Translations under genes and position numbers: made by a program
Notes under the pieces: model-generated
Database searches by the model: none
What the model was told of the DNA's origin: nothing
The model's input: only the letters and a program-made list of their open reading frames with translations
Shown here: one piece after another, positions 58,366 to 64,000 of the stretch
Numbering within the stretch: the first letter of the stretch is position 1
How the letters are laid out: each line of letters opens with the position of its first letter
NCBI GenBank assembly: GCA_032717465.1
Contig: CM064667.1
Coordinates: 2,842,105 to 2,906,104 of the forward strand
Length of the DNA stretch: 64,000 nt
Direction of reading: 5' to 3'
Source: Coenobita brevimanus
Lineage: Eukaryota; Arthropoda; Malacostraca; Decapoda; Coenobitidae

Positions 58366-61300
58366 GTACCCTTTTCTTTTTCATTATCGTCACTATAGAC
58401 GAAAATAAAAGACAAATGAGCCTCTTCCTGACGTAAACATTAAACGACATTAATACAGTTCAGTTTTCACAGCCATTTTTTTTTTTTTTTTTGTCATTCA
58501 CTCTATGTTTAAGGATTTGACGAATAAAGCTATAAATGCTTATTTCGGCAATGGGAGAGTATTTATATTTTCTCGTACTAATTTTTGTCAGATTCATACA
58601 ACAGGTTTTACCTCAGCCGTTTTACTGAGTTTATTTCTCCCGAGTCGTAACTCAGAGAAGCTTTTTCTGATTTTTATAAATAATTCGAAGTGCTTCGGTG
58701 CTAATGTAAAGCATATTTGTGGAATTTGCATATTTAGTGTTTTTGACCTCAATTTTTTTTTTTTTATTATCACCAGTAAAATAGTTTTTAATTACTCGTA
58801 TCGCGGTGGGATTTGCCTTAACAAAACTTACACCATTTTTTAATCCTACCCTTACCTCTACAAACGAAGTCACAAATGAGCCTTTGCCTAACTTTAAAAT
58901 CTAAATAATCATTAGATGAAACTAATACAATTCAATCGGTGCTCCATCAATCTTCATTAACTATGTATCTAAGGAGATGAAAACAGGTATAAATGGTAAT
59001 TAATTATATATCTCGGCATTATATGCTTGTTTTTAAGGACATTTTATGTCAGCTGTAAATTTTTTTTTTTTTGTGTGTGTGACTCCAAAGTAAGTTTTTT
59101 TTTTCATCCTCTGAAGTTTCTTATCAGTATTGGAAGTAATTTTGAGTTTCCCAACGAGGTCTGGGTACATTTTTGGAAGATGCATATTTAGGAATGTCGC
59201 CTCTGAAGATGTTTATACCATCATTCCAGTAAAATAGTTTTGAACTCGCCGGTCGTATTCCATTAGCCATAACTATTTGACATTTGGCATTCCTTTTTGT
59301 CATTGAAGTCGCGTTTATGACATGAAAATAGACAAGGAATACATACATATCCTAAATTAAAAATCCAGTCAACCTCTGCACGCTTTTTTTTTTTTCTATG
59401 AACAAAAAAAAAAAAAAAAAAAAGGGGTATTGAGGGGCCAAGTAATGTTTATAAAGGGAATATCTCAGAATAACTACGATTTACATTCTCCTGTGATATT
59501 TATAATATAGTCAGTGCCTAAATAATTTCCTTTTAAACCATTTCTATAATCTCGGGGAGATTTTTCTTTCATTAATAGATATCACACGAACCGTCATACT
59601 GGGAAGATATTCCACGTTTAAATTTGATCAGGAGGCTTAAAGACCTAGTTATTTATAATATCCATTTTTATCTTTAAATGTTCATGTTGTTTACACATCT
59701 CTAATGAAACGAAACTTTATGCTTAAAATTCTAAAATACTGGCCTTTATTTGCTGCGAATCAATTTCATATATTGGTGGAAGTTTCGTATTTTGTGTTTT
59801 CGCCCACCATAATGTGTTTTGTATTATCACCACTATAATAGTTTTCAATCCGTTGCTTTTACCGTTACAAAACTCTTAAAATTTTTTAAATTAAATTACC
59901 ACTACAGATGAAAATAAAAGTCACAAATGACCCTAATCCTAATGTAAACCTAGAAACAATTATTATAGGTCAGTGAGTGTTCCCTCGACCTCCATTTTTT
60001 TTTTTTTTTTTGAAGCTGTCATTCACTATATGTCTACGGACTTGTCAAATAAAGCTATAAATGCTGATTCATTATATATTTATACTATTTATACTTTCTA
60101 TTAATTTTGGTGAATGTGTGAAACCACTGGTTTAGCTCATTTAGCCTTTACTGATTTTTTTCTTCCGAGTCGTTCTCTCAAAGACGGTTTCTATGAATTT
60201 TATATACAGTTCGTGGTGCTTCCGTGATAATGGAGAGTATGTTTGTGGAAGTTGCATATTTCGTGTTTTTGCCCTCAATTATATTTTATCATTCCAGAAT
60301 AATAGTTTTGAATTACTGGTAATTCGGATGGATTTACCGTAACAAAACTTACACCATTTTTTAATGCTAACCTTACCATCACAAATGAAAGTAACAAATT
60401 AGCCCTTTCCTAACGTAAAAATTCAAATAATCTTCGGACGAAATATAGTTCTATCGGTGTTTCTGCAATGTTCATTTTTTATTCGCTGTCTCACTAAATA
60501 TCAAAGGAGATTAGGAATACTGGTATAAATGGTAATTAATTATATATCTTGGTATTGGGATAGTATTTATACTTTCTCATAGTAATTGTTGTGAGAGACA
60601 CGTTCATCAGTATTTCATCTCACGATTTATGACAGTTTTGAGAGGCAATCTGGCTTATGGCCTAACCTTAAGTGCATTTTTTTTTTCCCTTAAATCAGGA
60701 GGCTCGATGCAGTTTTATAGAGCTACTGCTGCAGGTGAAAAAGAAATCCTTTCTTATTTGAAATATCTCTTTTTAATAGAAGACCCCAGACATCAATTGA
60801 AACAACTTTTTCCTAAACAATTCTGAATTCGGTACTTTTTAAATGTGAATCAGTTTTTTATCTTTCTGAAATGAGATTATTTTCTTCCTCAGAAGTTTCT
60901 TTTCAGTATTGGAAGTAATAGGGTGTTTGGGAACCAATTCTGAGTTTATTTTGGAAAGATGCATATTTAATTTCACCGGAAAACATGTTCATACGGTCAC
61001 CCTAGTACTATCCACAGTCGTATACTGTGAGCCGTAAGTAGTTCACAATTACCACTTCTTTATATCAATTAAGACACGTTTAATACGTATTAAAATAAAA
61101 AAGAATAGATTCCTACGTTTTAACATTCTACTATGAGTTTATCATATATTCAATGCCTAAATAATTTCCTTGTAAAACCATTTCTTTAATTTCAGGATTT
61201 TACCGTCACGAATATTATTATGTGACACGAACCGTCATACTGGGACAATATTCTACGTTTAAATTTGCTCAGGAGACCTAGTTTTACAGATAAGATTAAT

Positions 61301-61520
61301 ATCCGTTTTATCTCTGAATTTCCAAGTTGTTTACACGTCTCCAATGAAACGAAACTCTTTCCTGAATTTTAGATACAAATTTGTATGTTTCCCAACTAAT
61401 TTAGAGTACATCGTGTGTTTTCGCCCTCCATTATGCGTTTTTATTATCACTACAGTATAATAGTGTGTAAATACTCCTAAATCCGTTGCTTTTACCGTAA
61501 CAAGGCTTGTTCCATTTTTT
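58366..61520. repeat. Tandem-array block 9
   Basis: Markers at about 59585 and 61226, 1641 bases apart. Modules are as in block 8, including GTCATTCACTCTATGTTTA, TTTCTCCCGAGTCGTAACTC, ATTTTTGGAAGATGCATAT and TTCCACGTTTAAATTTGATC. A and T runs of 10-22 bases are common (59387-59397, 59407-59421, 59996-60012). No gene is seen in 3.1 kb. Confidence 0.83.
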
Positions 61521-62106
61521 CCATGAAAAAACCAAGGTTATAGTGAATGATGTTATGACAAATGAACTACGTTTGTAATATACAGAGTCCAGAAATATCT
61601 ACTGGGAATTAATACTTCAATTGTTTATGATACAGAAGACCAGTATTGTTCGTATGGAAAAATTTGGCTACTCTTTGGGGTGATCATTTAAAAGATCACC
61701 CTGTAAGAATTTGGTGACATCAGATGGAGAGCAAAATATCAAATTCTTTGACACGTTTTGGTTCTAAAAACTGTTTAACATACGTATTGTTTTCCACAAT
61801 GCTATATGGAATTGCATAATGATATGGTTGTTGATAGGGTTGATAAATTTTGTGGCAATATATTATCTTAAGTAATTTTAGGAGGAGGACCTGACTAATG
61901 TGATGAATGAAATGTCGAGAGAGAAGTTAGGGATAAAAAGACAGGTCGAGGAAAAGAAAAGTATTTTTGCAGATTACAAAACATAAAGCAGGGAGTTAAG
62001 TAAAAAATAGGTGTAAGAAGATACTACAAATTGATTTAAGAATAACTTTATATTTTCCCTCGAGGTAAATACTGTGGTATTTATATCGTATATCAGTTTT
62101 AGATAT
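61521..62106. other. Flank between the array and Gypsy copy D
   Basis: No array module and no gene can be recognised. A small inverted repeat GGTGATC..GATCACC lies near 61678-61701. This may be the sequence bordering the array or another old insertion. Confidence 0.4.
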
Positions 62107-62517
62107 TGTTACATAGCCTATGATTACATCATCCTTTGCGTGCTGCACGAGCGTGTTCTACCTCACTCCCCCCGTCCTCCCTTATAGTAGAGTAAGTCGT
62201 TCTTTCTGTTGTTCAGAGCAGGAGTGTCAACTCCTTGTCCCCTCTGGCTTCATTTGCGCGTCCTTCTTAAAAGCTCTGCCAGCCCCTATATAATGAGCTC
62301 AGTTTCTACATTAATTGCCACTTAGATCTACTCATTTTGTTCACATCTCTGTCCTCCCCTGTACAGTTGTTATTATTATGAGTGCTCAGGAAGTCTCCAA
62401 CCATCTAGCAGCTGTGTAATTTGAGTATGGGTGTTGTTGCATTTTTTCTTGTACTGTATAGCATAAGGTGAAGAGAGAACCTGTATTTTTTTCACAGGAA
62501 AAATCAGAGAAATTACC

Positions 62518-62588
62518 AATATGCCGGGAATCGAACCCGGGACTCTCAGGTGAGAGCCAGGCAGCATACCACTACACCACGACCAGGT
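62518..62588 (-). pseudogene. tRNA-Glu(CUC)-like pseudogene, unit 1
   Basis: Minus-strand D arm GGTGTAGTGGTATGC, anticodon loop CTCTCAC, T arm CCGGGTTCGATTCCCGG. T arm and loop are perfect for tRNA-Glu, but the anticodon and acceptor stems do not pair well. Confidence 0.65.
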
Positions 62589-62647
62589 AAAAGTTAACTC
62601 ACGTTGTCACAATCTTGTAACCAACGTCCCTCCGCCCCCACTGTGGG

Positions 62648-62716
62648 TCGTGGTGTAGTGGTATGCTGCCTGGCTCTCACCTGAGAGTCCCGGGTTCGAT
62701 TCCCGGCATATTGGTA
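62648..62716 (+). pseudogene. tRNA-Glu(CUC)-like pseudogene, unit 2
   Basis: Complement of unit 1 with the same arms and the same unpaired stems; internal polymerase III boxes are kept. Confidence 0.65.
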
Positions 62717-62910
62717 ATTTCTCTGATGATTTTTCCTGTGAAAAAAATACAGGTTCTCTCTTCATTCTGACTTGCCGTAAGTGTTTGGGATAGATTAAAA
62801 GCATCTACTTGCCCGAGTGCCAGGGGGTTAACTCATCCTCTTGATGCCTACAGTGGGGGCGGAGGGACGTTGGATACAAGATTGTGACAACGTGAGTTAA
62901 CTTTTACCTG

Positions 62911-62983
62911 GTCGTGGTGTAGTGGTATGCTGCCTGGCTCTCACCTGAGAGTCCCGGGTTCGATTCCCGGCATATTGGTAATT
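62911..62983 (+). pseudogene. tRNA-Glu(CUC)-like pseudogene, unit 3
   Basis: Same sequence and orientation as unit 2, about 264 bases downstream, ending in GGTAATTTCTCTG at the target duplication. Confidence 0.65.
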
Positions 62984-63452
62984 TCTCTGATAGCATAAGG
63001 TGTTAATTCTTAGGCCTAGTGAGGTTTTTGTAATTCATGTAAGGTTCTTATTGTCAGCCATCATTAATAACATTTTGTATCCGTAATAATATATCTTGCC
63101 TTCACTGAGTATTATCTGGTATTTCATTTTATCAGGGCTGACAGATAAATTTACTCTTGTTAATTTCGTGTTAATAGAGGCTATTGCAGTTAACCATATA
63201 TTTAACCTGTTTTTTGCCATTACATTATCCTTATGAGTCCTGAATGTTTTGTTGTTAGTTTGAGCATTAAACTTTAACTTGTAATTTTACCAAACCTGGA
63301 ACTTTACGGGACAGTAGTGATTTTTAGTATTCTCACTTAGTGTACATTATCTTTCTCTGTTCCGTAACATAAATTTGGCGACCTCATATCAGGATATTCA
63401 GTATATTATCATAAGGATATTGCTTGATATTTTGTGACTGTGATTTATTCAT

Positions 63453-64000
63453 GATGTCTACTATCACTACGCTTGATGAAGCCAAAGATTTTTTGTCATG
63501 TGCAAACAGTGTGTGATGTTGAAAACAGAACAAAGAATGAACTTAAGCTTGTTGCTCAACAATTGGGAATTGTTGTTCGCTCTCATCATTCTAAAGATCA
63601 AATTGTTGACATGATTAATGAAAGCTTGTTCAATGTAACTCCTCCAAATGAGCAAACGCAGATTGAATTAGCTAAGTTACAGCTAGCCCTGCATTGTCCT
63701 TATGAGTCCCGTGCTAAGGAGGCTGAGGCACAAGTTGAACTTGCTAGGAATCAGGCAAACCATGAGTATCGCATGAAACAAGGTGGAACTGGATCATCTA
63801 GCTCTGATGATTTTGATGTGGCTAAAAATGTTAAACTTGTTCCTCCTTTTAATGAATCTGATTTAACAAAGTAGTCAGTTGTTTGAGAGGGTAGCTACAG
63901 GTTTTAATTGGCCCAAAAAGTATTGGCCAGTGCTCCTTCAAACTGTTCTCACCGGTAAATCTCAATTAAATTATGCATCTTTGCCTCAGGATCAATGTGA
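63453..64000 (+). pseudogene. gag of Gypsy copy D, partial
   Basis: Starts at paired ATGs as in copy C. A small deletion near 63500 (LSCANSV instead of the FLSNVQTV-type reading) shifts the frame early. After it the coiled-coil-like and capsid regions can be followed (VPPFNESDLTK near 63838-63873). A two-base loss near 63873 shifts the frame again (a TAG at 63872). The remaining gag runs off the window in another frame. Not functional. Confidence 0.83.

Larger units (their letters stand above)
62471..62989. repeat. Palindromic tRNA-Glu-like repeat with 13-base target duplication
   Basis: The direct repeats ATAGCATAAGGTG (62458-62470 and 62990-63002) flank the insertion, and the LTR is continuous if one is removed. 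The first 290 bases form a palindrome from AAGAGAGAACCTG (62471) to CAGGTTCTCTCTT (about 62762), each arm with one tRNA-Glu-like unit. A third unit follows in the plus direction at about 62911-62983 after a TACTTGCCCGAGTGCCAGGG segment that is also seen at 20140-20160. Confidence 0.85.
62107..63369 (+). repeat. 5' LTR of Gypsy copy D, interrupted
   Basis: Starts TGTTACATAGCC, ends TTCCGTAACA. The inserted palindrome lies between the halves at 62470 and 62990. Without it the LTR is about 730 bp, with small deletions against copy C (for example near 62140 and 63290). Confidence 0.9.
62107..64000 (+). mobile_element. Gypsy-type LTR retrotransposon, copy D (cut by window end)
   Basis: LTR from 62107 to 63369, interrupted by a 519-base insertion, then the TGGCGACCTC primer-binding site and gag from 63453. 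It continues past the window end, where the sequence is still gag. Same family as copies A-C. Confidence 0.9.

Noticed and set aside
57935..58415. Several overlapping open frames of 60-130 codons on both strands
   Set aside because: No frame is favoured, no family is recognised, and C-rich composition explains the length. Kept only as an unclassified insertion.
61676..61703. Small inverted repeat GGTGATC..GATCACC as a terminator or regulatory hairpin
   Set aside because: Only seven pairs and no gene next to it; expected by chance in this much sequence.
62518..62983. Functional tRNA-Glu gene cluster
   Set aside because: Anticodon and acceptor stems do not pair in any unit, and the units lie in a mobile palindrome with target duplications.

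Overview
This window contains no bacterial-style genes and no confidently recognisable host protein-coding gene. It is repeat-dominated eukaryotic DNA: AT-rich, with long microsatellites and nested LTR, non-LTR and DNA transposons. The transposon types (an RTE-like LINE, a CR1/Jockey-like LINE, a DD41D-type mariner, tRNA-Glu-derived repeats and a Gypsy LTR element) fit an arthropod. A decapod crustacean is my best guess, but this is inference and the species is not proven.

Layout. 1-10285: two co-oriented (minus-strand) broken copies, A and B, of one Gypsy-type LTR retrotransposon, separated by a 0.55 kb palindrome. 10286-12011: fragment of an RTE-like LINE. From 12012 to about 61520 the substrate is one old, strongly diverged tandem array with units of about 1.1-2.0 kb. 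About 22 kb of array remains, in nine blocks. The insertions that split it are, in order: a CR1/Jockey-like LINE (13131-18830); another LINE fragment (19468-20808); a 4.7 kb palindromic element (20882-25570); a mariner (28648-30507); a second RTE copy (32833-34811); a 2.15 kb composite insertion (41368-43516); a 9 kb element with inverted repeats (43735-52690) that contains the most complete Gypsy copy, C (44364-50676); and an unclassified piece (57911-58365). The window ends in a fourth Gypsy copy, D (62107-64000), whose LTR is itself interrupted by a palindromic tRNA-Glu-like repeat.

Two points stand out. First, four large insertions, three of them with clear matching terminal inverted repeats, are flanked on both sides by the same palindromic tetranucleotide GTAC. 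Their ends can be aligned to a shared degenerate motif (three arbitrary bases, a pyrimidine, then GCG and purines). I see no transposase in any of them. They look like one family of non-autonomous fold-back transposons with a fixed GTAC target, which I cannot assign to a named superfamily. Second, the Gypsy element has the domain order protease - integrase - reverse transcriptase - RNase H. Ty3/Gypsy elements normally carry integrase last. This copia-like order is the hallmark of the Gmr1 group.

None of the mobile-element genes is intact. Copy C is youngest (LTRs nearly identical) but has a frameshift and several stops. Copies A and B share the same lesions, so they descend from one already defective copy. 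Because array sequence resumes on the other side of most insertions, the order of events can be read: array first, then LINEs and fold-back elements, then Gypsy copies inside them.
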